This document shows, piece after piece, positions 14,001 to 26,653 of a DNA stretch of 62,000 nt (positions are counted from its first letter, which is position 1; each line of letters opens with the position of its first letter). The stretch is taken from positions 14,595,759 to 14,657,758 of the forward strand of contig CM022678.1 of the NCBI GenBank assembly GCA_012295275.1, given 5' to 3'. The notes under the pieces are model-generated. The model saw only the letters and a program-made list of their open reading frames with translations. It was not told the origin of the DNA and did no database searches. The stretch comes from Chrysomallon squamiferum. Lineage: Eukaryota > Mollusca > Gastropoda > Neomphalida > Peltospiridae. A program made the translations under genes and the position numbers.

Positions 14001-17000
14001 TATATATGTATTATAAAATTAATAAAAGAAGGAACTGGAATAAATACATGCACATTTTAATGAAGTTATGAAAAAAACATGAATGTTATTATTTAACAGC
14101 AGTTATTATCTTGTCATACAAGAAGTGTGCAGATCTGACATCACTGAAAAGCTAAGAAGTATACAGATCTGACATCACTGAAAAGCTAAGAAGTATACAG
14201 ATCTGACATCACTTAAAAGATAAGAAGTATACAGATCTGACATCACTTAAAAGATAAGAAGTATACAGATCTGGTATCACTCGAAAAGCTAAGAAATGTA
14301 TAGATCAGACATCACTAAAAAGATAGGTGTACAGATCTGACATCACTGAAAAAATAAGTGTACAGATCTGACATTACCAAAATTGTGAGTTTACAGATCT
14401 GACATCACTGAAATGGTAAGTTTACAGATCTGACATCACTGAAATGGTAAGTTTACAGATCTGACATCACTGAAATGATAAATTTACAGATCTGAAATCA
14501 CTGAAATGGTAAGTTTACAGATCTGACATCACTGAAATTACTAGAAAAAAAAATCTTTAAACATACTGAATATTTAGTTATTATTCAACAATTGTTCTTC
14601 ATAATCTGAATGTTATTTTTCTGTAATTAGCTACAGTGTTGTTGTATGCTTTAAATGTTGTTTTGTGTGTGTATGTGTTTGTATGTACATATTCTGCTAC
14701 TTGTTTAGTATATATTTTGACTATCTAGTATCTGCACATATAAGCAGACAAAACTGTTATCAGTCACTGACAGGTAAATTAATCCAACAAGTGCTGCAAG
14801 GCCAAGCACTATAAGTACACAGTAACAAGTCTGAAGGCCAGTCCAAAGTAAGGTATCTGTATATTCACAAATACCTGCTTAACACCCAAACTATCAGAGA
14901 TACCTACTCACTCTGATTCAGTTTAATTATATCAAGACCCGTGGCTGTTAGAACTTCCGTAAGTGCATTTTTGATAAATAGTCAGTAATTTAGCCAGCAG
15001 CCAATGCCAAACTTATGCAGTTTTCAAATTAATACCTTCTATATGAGCTTAATATTCAGAACATAAAATGACAATTTCCATGACTGTAACTTTATTAGGT
15101 GCAGATTATGTACAGATGTTTTCTCAAATGTATCTGTAGGCTTGGATAAAAAATAAAAAAATAAAAATATATCATAAACATCAAATGAACTTTATTCCGT
15201 ATTCTTTCATGAACAAGCGATAACACTACTGTATTATTTACATCCTGTACTAAGAAAAACCACCATTAAAATAAAACAGTTCATGTGCCACCTTGAAGTT
15301 AAGCAAGATAATGCCAAAAACATGCATAACCTAAGCGAGACACATACCCACCCACCCTCAGAAGCAGGCAAATGTACATATAAATGCATACACATAGAAA
15401 CATTGTGTGTGTGTGTGTGTTGTGTTATGTATTTTTTGTGGGGTTTTGGTTTTCTATGTGTATGTATATTTTTATGTTAACTATCTCAGATGATAAAAAA
15501 TTACTTTTGACACTAACTGGTGGGAATTGTTAAAAACACTGTTTGATTTAAAAGACCTAACTGCACTAAATTTAAGAAAATAAATAAACTGAAAGAATTC
15601 TGCAGATACAGGAGACAGTATTTCACGTGAAATTAATACATGCTGCTTGATTCACCAAACCAAAAAGATAGATTTACTGTTCAGATGGATTCATGTCAGT
15701 ATTGGTTTCATTTCCCTTCATTATATACAGGTTTTCAGATCATGCAGTTAAAAATCTATGTTGTGTAAAGTCAAGATATTGGTTTACAAAATGCTTCAAC
15801 ATCTGATATTAAAAAAGAATAAAAGAAACAAAGGTGTGTTAAAAAACTACCATTACTAAACATAGTTCTTCTGTTTTGATTTTTTAATACTTTTATTACA
15901 AAGTAGATATAAATAAATAAATAAATATTAAATGATTACTACAGATTTTAAAGGACATCAGAGAAGATATATTCATTGTTACTATCAAAAATTGAATTAT
16001 TAATCATAATGTGAATTTAAGAGAAAACATATTACAAATTAAAGAATTAACAGACTGTACAGAGAATGAAGCTATTAATATCAAAACTGACTTGGCAGTT
16101 TGCTACCTATTTCTACTTATTAACCATTTCTTCTTTTTTTCCACAAGTGCAAAGAGCAAAAATAAAAACAATTTCAGCAATCTGAAGTCATTTTTACATT
16201 TCATCATGAAATATGTTGGATGATGCACTACTTAATATTTGTTAAGAAAAAGGTAAATATAATTTATGTAATCAATGTCATAACATGTTCTGTAGATAAT
16301 TACATCAATGTGTAGTTTGCTATATAAATGTTTTACATCTATTTTGCTAACAGTGAGTGGACATTTGACCAAGTGGTAACATTCTCTCAACAGACAGTGT
16401 TAATAACTTGACATTTTTGGAATGCTGCTGTTAGCAAAGAACTCACGCACTCATTCCTCGCCAAATGACGACATGAGCACAAAACTAGGTCAAGGCTGTG
16501 AAATGCATGTAAGAGTAAACAGCTGATTGTCTGCATAATCAGCTGATATTATATCTACCAAAGTGAATTAAGACAAAAACTTCACACACACAACACTAGT
16601 ACACAGCTGACTGCAGTACTTAGCTGCAGATTTAACTCTACAATTGGTAACAGGAGAAATTCTCAATGTATCTGACCAGTCCAGGTCAACAGTGAAAACA
16701 TGACCAGCTTACCAGCCAGTTACATGTGGTTGCCCTGCTTTCAGCACACAAAATTAACATCTATTCTTTCATAACAAAACACTAACAACTGACTGTTAGA
16801 TGGGTTTGGGCAAGAAAATGTAAACAAAAAACAAAAAAATACTAAGTGACTGAACATTGAACTATTTACACAATTAGACTATGTTGATTAGCAGCCTGGG
16901 AAAACACTGCTAGGTGAAATAACAAAACTAGACTGTCAGCTTCCCTCACTTCATACTTGATGTTATCAACCAGAACAAGTTACAACTGTTGATTATGTGA

Positions 17001-18098
17001 GAACCCTAACAAAAACTGTATGTTAGGAAAAGAAAAAAGAAACACATACCTGAGAGCAGAAAATTAGATTTTTACAGGCCACAAATCAATAGGCCTTGTA
17101 ACAGTTTGCTGAGAAGTGGAGCAGCTAGCAGTCCGTCATGGAGGCAGGTTTTGTTATTAACTCACAACCAGCCATGTTAGTATCCACACCATGATTTGAG
17201 ATATGAAGTATTAGAACACACTACGACTGTGTGTAGCTGCTGAAAAATACACAGTGCTTACTGCCCTCGTCCGTGTAACTGTTAATGGCTCAGTGAACAA
17301 GGGGAAGACAACTCCTGCCAGTGTACAGCATCTGGCTCGTCTGTCAGTAAGACTACATAATAGCTGAGATCAATAGGCTGCCATCTAATGAGGCCTTGTT
17401 TGGGTTTGTGATCATTTAACTGAAACAATTTATCTGAATACAAATAAATGCAAACTCATCCACACACACAAACGTTATTATTTATGTATGCCAGTTAAGC
17501 AGATGTTACAAAATAATTTGTGAACAAACCTGCATGTTTGTATTTGTTACTTTGATAATTTAATTCTAAACACAACTGTTGCTATACAGACATACTGATG
17601 CTGAGATAAACAGTCATACTTTATTGGTGTTGTCTTATCTTTTTTGTGATTCATTTTATAAAACCAAATACAATTTACAATAATTAATAATTTGTATTAA
17701 TTTAAAAAAGATAATAAAAAAAATGCCTTTATGAAATTCTATCAAGTAATTAAAAAAATAAAATAAATAAAAAAATATTTATATTTCAAGTGATTTAACA
17801 AAAGCTGAAAAAAAATAAAAAAACAAAAAGGATCTGAAACACTGCATATATTATATAAGGAAATAAGATATGAAAATTAGTACCACAAAAAAAATCTAAA
17901 TAAACAAAATAATTTGTTCAGCATTATTACTTGTGACTTTTTCTTAGGAAGGTAAATAATTTCCCTACAGTAACTGTACATTATTATTATTATGATTAAC
18001 TTTTCTTATTTCATTACAGTATTTATAAATAATATATATTCACTATTATAACTAACTGCATTATTACAGTTCATACTATCTGCTGTTCCATATTATAA

Positions 18099-18132
<34 letters not shown>

Positions 18133-18775
18133 ATTTAATTCTTAAAAAGGGTGTACATTTTAAAATTGCTACAGTATTGTTGTCACTTATTCTTTTAATT
18201 GCCTAAGGTAAATATGTAAACTAACAGCTGAAGTAATACATTCTGTAGTCTATAGTTTTTTACAAGTACTAAAATCTTCATGTTTCTAATAGTGGCTTAA
18301 GAACAAATGTATTTTTGCACACACAAATCACTTTCGGCGATGCAATACAATGACAATCTAATCTTAATAAGAGTGAAAAACAACAAAAGATTTCCATGAA
18401 AGAAAACACAATAGTACAGATTACTGCTCTGTCGCAGTGGTGGTCACTGTGTGATCTTTTCAACTGGAAGTTTTCACATTTGTTAATGAAAGAATCACAT
18501 GATTTTTTACTTTTGATGGGTAGGAGGAACTGACTTCACGAACAAGTAAAATAGAGAATTTGTAGAAGTTCATGCTTCTTTTATAATATTTAATTATATT
18601 GTGAAATAAACAGAGAACACAAAATGTGTGTTTATGTAAAACAATTGCAATAACAAGGACAAAAGTAATAATAACAGCAATAATAATAATAATAGTAATA
18701 ATAAAAATAATAAACATACAGTAATAAATAATAATAATAATAATAATAATAGTAATAATAATAATAGTAATAGTA

Positions 18776-18823
<48 letters not shown>

Positions 18824-20656
18824 GCAATAGTAAGTGATTTTTTTTAAGGGAGTCAGTAACTAACAAGAAAAAACTTGGCTCAGAAAAAAATATATTTGTC
18901 ACACTATAGCCACAACATATTTCAGTGGCTTTTACCATGATCAACATTTTTCTACCCACTGATAACCTATAGCCTGATAAATCAGATTATCTCTAACAAT
19001 AAAATTTTCTTTATAAATTAAGATTATAAAATGCCTAGACCAAATTAAATGAATGTAAATGAGTGCAGTGTAAAAACAACAACAAATGTCTTGTAATTAT
19101 GTGAAACATTTTAACTTCCTAGTAATTTTTTTTAACCTCTTCTTTATTTTATGTTTATTAATTACTGTATTTATTAGATATAGTACAGATACATATTCAT
19201 TATGACAACAGTAAATTAATAATGTAAGAGGCATTAACTATCTGTTTTACTAAACACTTTCAAAAATGAGTTATAGCTTTCTTAACATATGTAATGTTAT
19301 GAATGTTAAAAATTTAAAACACTTTTATTTGAAAACCTTAAATAATATTTACTGATTAGAGTATTACCTCATATCAGTATAAAATTTGTCTAAGGTCATC
19401 TATATTATTACTTCTTATTTATCTCACTATATATTATTCCATCAGTTCTAAAATAATTATGATAAGAAATCATATTATTATTATTATTATCATCATCACA
19501 GTTTACCAACCCCTAATCTGGCTTCCAGAAATCTTGAAAAATCAAGAAAATCCACTACTTTTAAATTTTATGTTTTGTAGTTCATTGCTGGACCATATTC
19601 TTTTGGTTTCCTTGATGTATACCACTGAATGATGCCAGTTTAAGATAAACTGTTGCTATGTAGAGCTGATTTTCTCACAGTACATCTATAATAAAGATTA
19701 AATTAAAGATAATAATTTGTTAAATATAGTTTCTTTGTTTATTTTCATTTATTTAGCCCGTGTCCATAAACCATGACCAATAATACAGTCCCAAGTTTGC
19801 TGGATAAATGGTTCAATACCTGTATTATTAAAATATTTATAAAAAGATGAGCTTTTTTTTGTGGAGTGAATTTAGGAGATTCTGTAATGATATCACGAAC
19901 ATTTTTGTATATTGTTTGAATTCCCCTGTAACACAGTAACAGTGATGTTCCATACTAAAGATGAGATGTAAACCATGTAACTAAATTTTTTTTTTTCCCT
20001 ATTATTAATATTAATATTTTACATTTTTATGAATAATTATAAGTAAATTCAAAAGTGTTTGCATTAATTGTCCTTGAGTTGTTTTCATTTTTTGTTTTTT
20101 TTTGTTTTTTTTTGTTGTTGTTTTAGCTATTAGTGATACTGGTATTTTATGTTTTATAAAATACATATGTAAATATTAACTGTTCTTTAGTTTATTGCTG
20201 TTTTTTGTTTTCTTTATAATCTCGTTTCTAATTCTGCATATACCAACATTATGAAAGAAAAGAAATTTGATCAGTAATTTTTGTTGATAAATTTTGTAAA
20301 ACACTCAGTTTAAAAATAGTGCTTAAAATTAATGGTCAGTTTTGCATCAAATCACTAAATGCAAAATATTTATCTATACAATGTTATATGCACAGCCATC
20401 AGTTAAATATAAAAAATAAAATAATAAATAAAAAGAATATATAATCTTTATTATTATTATCTTTGAATGGTCACATCTGTTCATTTAACAGCAAATGTTA
20501 CCAAAAAAAAAAAAAATTAAAAAAATCCACATGCATAAATAAGATCTAGTGTGATGGAAAAGAGATAAAGTAGAATAGTTAACTCAGATTAGAGTACATT
20601 TAATACATAGGTAGAAGTAGAAACTGAGAGGTATTAAAAAATATATATTTAAATTG

Positions 20657-20690
<34 letters not shown>

Positions 20691-20728
20691 CAAAGCAGAA
20701 ACTTGAACATATTAATAAAATCAAATGC

Positions 20729-20780
<52 letters not shown>

Positions 20781-23700
20781 GCACACAAAACCTACACAGA
20801 AAATTAGATAAGGAAGAAACAGTATAGAAAAAATACAGCAACAATGCATGGAACTGAAAAATTAACTCAAGTAATAGCCATCCAATAAAATAATTTCAGT
20901 TTCACCAAAAAATAATGTTTTCATAAATTCTCAACTTATAATAAAGGCTTTTTCAAAAATACCTATACATTTTCATTTCATAAATCAAATACAAGTATAA
21001 AAATATTATATATGTAAGTATGTGGAGAATTCCCATGTTATGTTGGAAAGTGCTTGGAAGCCCTTTACAATGACACCAAGATCAAGAGTTTTACTTTACA
21101 TCATAATATAAACCAGTTCACGAACTAAAAAAAATCTACATCTTAATAATCATAACAGATGTTCAATATTAAGGAAGTAATAGTAATTTTAAATTCCATA
21201 ATAAGTACTTATTTTTGTTCAGTTAAACACAACTTAAGACAATAGAAGTTTGTGGCCAAAAATTGCTAAGTTTTAACATTTTTTCTAGGTTAAGAAACAA
21301 ACTCACAAAACAAATTATGATATGAAAAGGAAAGCAAAATGTGGTTGAATGACCTGTAAAAATTAAATCAACAAAGAATACAATCACAAGAGCTTGTTTG
21401 ATTTATAATTATGTTTTTTTTTTTTTTTAAATCAGTTTTATATAGAATAACAAACAAATAAAAATATTTAAAATTGAGAATGCTTATGGATTTCCCACCT
21501 GTGTTATTATGATGAAATAATTTAACATAAGCCCTGGAAATCAAGCAAATGGTGCACATCTTGAAGTGAGATATGGATGAAGTGGAACAGCCAATTAGTG
21601 CAAAATGGCCACTGCACATGGCGATTATCTGCACATACCTAGCAGAACTTTCTCTCTAGATTACACAGGATTAAACAAGAATGATATAATATAAATCTAA
21701 GTATGCTGTATTTATTTAATAAATTCTTTTCAACAGGAACATAACAGTGGTTTAAATTATTTTTCTAATTTTCGTTATGAACTAATTTGTCATAACTTAA
21801 AAACAACAGAAAAAGAAAAAAAAAATTAAAAAGATAAATAGCCTTTGTTTCATGTATAATGTTTATATAATTATATACTAAAAAAAAAAGAGAAAAGAAC
21901 AGTATTCTTATTTACAAACTGGATATTATTTAAAGCAGGGTTTAGCAGGACAATGGGTAAAATAAATTTTAAATATGAACTTGATTGCCCAACTGTACTG
22001 TTTTACTTTACATCATAATATAAACCAGTACAGACAACTAAAATAAATCTACATCTTAATAATCATAACAGATATTTTAAAAATAAATAGGTAGATATAC
22101 TAAATAAATAAATGCGAGAACTGCATATTTCTCCAGCATACATATACATGCACCACCAGATAGGAAAGAAAATATCAAGGCCTTTGATAAAACAGTTGTA
22201 GACCAATGATCCAATTTAGAAAAAATGTAAGAGCAAGAAAAAGTGCATCTTAACCCAAAACATTTATAAGTGACCTACATAATAAAAAAAATATGTGTAC
22301 ATATATAAGAAAACAAGGGGAAAAAATTGTCAAACAAACTGACAAAAATTCAATAAAATAAATAAATAAAACTTTACACTAACTGAAGAAATACAATTTT
22401 ATAATTTCTTTAAGATTTGGACTGCTTACAGCACCAAAATGACAGTACAACAAACCTATTATAATTAACTACTAATGTTTTTCATCATTTTAATCATTCT
22501 CAAATTGTCTACTCTGAATGCATTTTGTCAACATTTATTGACAATAACAAAATAATAATATTAAACACAAAATACCAACCTGTAGGAAGCCATGTTTTTT
22601 CCAAAACATGGAATTTTGTTGACAGCATTTCTGGCAGTATATATATTTCTACAAGTAACAAAATGGTGTCATGTCTGCTAGGAAGAATTCCAGAAAGAAA
22701 AATCAATAAAACACTCAAACATGCAGAAAACGTGATTCCAATTCCAGTGGTAACACAGCTGTAAGCTTGCACAATGTTACAGACACATTCTGAAGCAGCT
22801 AACATGGGTGTTATTAAGTTGAAGTATAATAAAGAAGAAAAAAAAATCTATAATTTCTCTCGACTTTCACTGATCAGAAACCACGATGTAATTCAAAAGA
22901 AAATATGTTCAGGAATAAGTTTATTCACAAAATAACACAGCATTATTTAATTTTTGTTTTTCTACCTAACAAATATTTTACAGGATTCGTAAATGAAGAG
23001 TATAGTTTTAAAATTGCATTTCTTGAAAGATGAGTGCTTATGGAAACAGATAAAACCAAAACAATAATGTTATACATATGCAAATATGTTTGAGTGTACA
23101 CATGCAAGCATGCATGCACACATGCACATACAGTTTTGTTTTTGTTCCAACTATCACTCAACTGCCAGAATAAGAAAAAATGAAATTCTGAATGTATGTG
23201 TGTATCTACTATAGATACAGATTAGACATATATATATATATATATCAGATTTTAAACTCCTGGAGAAAAACAGTATTATGTTGATGATGTTTTAACATAA
23301 AATCATAAAATCAATAATTTGCCCAAATCTAAGATTTACATTATAGTCAAAATTTAAATTACAACTAACATCAACAAATGAATTCACAGACTACACAAAC
23401 AATCAAACCTTGTAGAAAGCTAGTACAACTCTGTAAATAATGAATGCACTAAATTACAGTTTATCTATTTTCATTATGAAACATGTAAATTATCTAAACA
23501 AATATTTTAACTAATAATTATTAATAACAACTGATATGATAATTCAAAAGATGTTTTTATATGCATTTTTAATAATCAGTAACAGTGAAGAGAAATTATT
23601 GATTTTGCTTTAAATTCTTCAGTGTACTTATAAAAAAATAAAACAAACCCAGATGTTTTTCATTTCATCCAATTTATAAGCTCTTTAATATTTCCCTTAC

Positions 23701-26605
23701 AGATCTAAATATATTCTTTATATTTATTCTATACAGTAACATCAGAGATGTATTAAGGACGGCCAAAAAGCCTTTATTTTTTATTTATTTTTTTACTTTA
23801 AAACAAAAAGGATACATAAATAAATAAATAAATAAATAAATATCAAATTAGATTCAAAGATTTACGTAACAGAACGGTGTCCAAACTGTCAATGCAAAAC
23901 TGAGTAAATTGACTCTAACAGCAAATAAAAACATTTTGTGACTGTATTTATTTTTTTTCCTGAACATTTGGCATTTGTGAGGTAATGAAATCAATATAAT
24001 TGAAAATTTTTGTTCCAAAAAATATTATTTAAATACACCATATCAATAATTTTAGAAATATAAAATCTAACACATTGAACTGAGGGACATTTTTAGAAAA
24101 CAATTTGTATTATTGTAATTTTTATCTCATAAAGATTGTATAAAAAGTTATTCATTTGTTTTATAATGAAATAATTATTGTTACATACTGGAATGCACAA
24201 TTAACATCTGTCTCCTCATATACAATGAATTCAAAAAAAGAATAAATGTATAAAAGTATTTTTTAGCAAAATAAATTATATTTCAACTTATTGGTAATGA
24301 AAACAATTTCAGTAAAAACATGCATTACAACATAGGCTTTGCTCCCTGCATTATCAATAATATTTTATAGACTCTAAAGTCATGTTATAAAAATAATATA
24401 TATTCTGTAATTTAATTTAAAAATATGTAGTGATTTAAAAGTACAAACCAATCTAAAGTTATTAATTTAAAAGATTTTGATCCCATTTCGTTTTCTTTTT
24501 TTTTATCTTCTCTCATTATAAAGTTAGTTAATGTTGTATTGAAGTTAAAATTTGGCACCTAAAGGTAATACATAAATTTTTACTATAATTATTTAATTAT
24601 TCTACATGTTTCATGTTACAGTAACTTTTAGAAAAATTATAAAATATTAAATAAATTTTGCATGAAATTATTAAAATTACAAAAAAAATTCAATTTTAAA
24701 TCAATTTTTTTATTACATTCATTTATTTTTAATAAATTAATTCCAGCAAATATAATTATATTTTTGCATTTTCATCACATATAGATAATAAGTTAACATG
24801 TAAATGTTCTTCAGTCTACTAATAACCAAGCAGTGATGTGGTAACATTTTATTTTGTTTTAATGATTAAAAATTTATAGAAGAATTAAGAATGCTGTTTC
24901 ATTTTCTTGCCCATTTTTATGGTTTGAAATTTTGAAAACTAATTACAATTTTTTTATATTATCTTTTAAGATGGATATATATATATATTAAAGCTATTTT
25001 CTCTTTTATTTTCAGTTAAGACAAAATTAACGATGACCAGGATGAAATTAAATGATTGGCTTGTTCTAATACTCTGGTTTTATTTAAGAAATAATTTCCA
25101 GTAAATACTGTTGAATGTATAAACACAGCAATACAAATATTCCTTTAACTAGAATCTCATAAATTATTAAATATAAATATCTGTAAATGTAAAAACTTTT
25201 CAAGCTTGGTAACATATTTTAGCATTACTGTTAATGATAAAGATAAAAGTACCTATTCATGAATCAGCATTATTAACTATTTCTGAATAGTCTAAATTTA
25301 CATTCCAGATGGCTTTCACAATTCTTATAACAAGATATGGAATCTTGCAAAAAAATCAAATCAGTAACTACATACTGTCATTCTGTTAAGACTGGAATCA
25401 TGACCAGGAAGAAATGTATAAACTATGCTGAAGATCTGCATTTAACAGTAATTTATCTAATCTTGTTAATACATTATGTATATATTTTAAAACATTCCAA
25501 AACATTTGTTTTTCCTTTATTTATTTCTTTCTTAATAATCTTTTATTTTATTTTATTTTATTTAGTTATTATTATTATTATTTATAAAACATATTACTTG
25601 TCAAAATATGGTTAGTTAGTCTGTGATAGAAGTTATTCATCTTAAAATAATGCGTGAAATTCAATAACAACTAAAAATAAATAAATTTAAAGTTAAATAT
25701 AATACTGTCTGTTTAAAACAATTGATACACCTGTATTTAAGTAAATTAATTTTAAAATTGTTTATAGAAAAGAAAGTATATATATTTATCTAAAGAAAAT
25801 GATAACAAAGTAATGAAAATTATTTTATTATTGTTTATAAAACATTGGACTTGTTGTCAATAGAAAATGATCTCCAAGTCAGTAATGGATTATAATTAAA
25901 AACAACAATTAAAAACAGTTACTTCCCTTTAAAAATTCATTCTCAATTTCAATATAATTATACATCCTTCCATGGATTAGTGTGAACAAAATTTATGAAA
26001 CATGTTGAAAATTACCAATATATAAAAGATACCAAGTTATGAACATTTTAAAATTCTGACTGATCATGAATGGTTCTGTTTTTGTTATGTTAACTTGATA
26101 TTAACATTGTCTTAAACTGTGTTTTTAAATTCTAGTTTACATCAGAAAATAGATGTTTTCACTCTTTCCAGCAGCTTGTATAAATACTCACTTTATTTAT
26201 GTTTATTGCTCGGTACCGACTCGTTACAGACTCGTTACAATCCAATATGCTGGACACTCCCTTGTGTCCTGCAATCGTGGCGAGAACCCATTCTTTTCCC
26301 TACCCAAAACTCTTTTCTGCGACGGACATGCCCGCTGACCTGTCAGAAAGTGTGCCCGTCACAGACGTGCTTCACAACAGCTTGCTCTGATTAGCACGTT
26401 AATTTTTTTCCATCCATTCCATGTTTATTGCTTAATGATTTCAGTGATTATTTAATGAGAGCAAACAGGATATTATTCTAAAATCTGCAACACTTAATCA
26501 AATATTTGTAATTTAACATCACTGCTGTTAAGCACAGTCAGTTATGTCTTAAAAAATAAATAAATAAAAAATACACACATGTTCTTATATGCTTCTGAAC
26601 ACTGT

Positions 26606-26653
<48 letters not shown>

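Larger units (their letters stand above)
17400..26190. other. NCOA intron remainder, AT-rich
   Basis: Apart from the repeats and the open frame listed separately, this interval is AT-rich with A/T runs, (TAAA)n near 23818-23840, and short (TA)n near 23230. No further gene is seen. Confidence 0.5.

Noticed and set aside
18594-18959. Poly-leucine open frame on the minus strand
   Set aside because: It is a translation of an (AAT)n microsatellite.
20584-20844. Cysteine/valine repeat frames on the minus strand
   Set aside because: They are translations of (CA)n runs.
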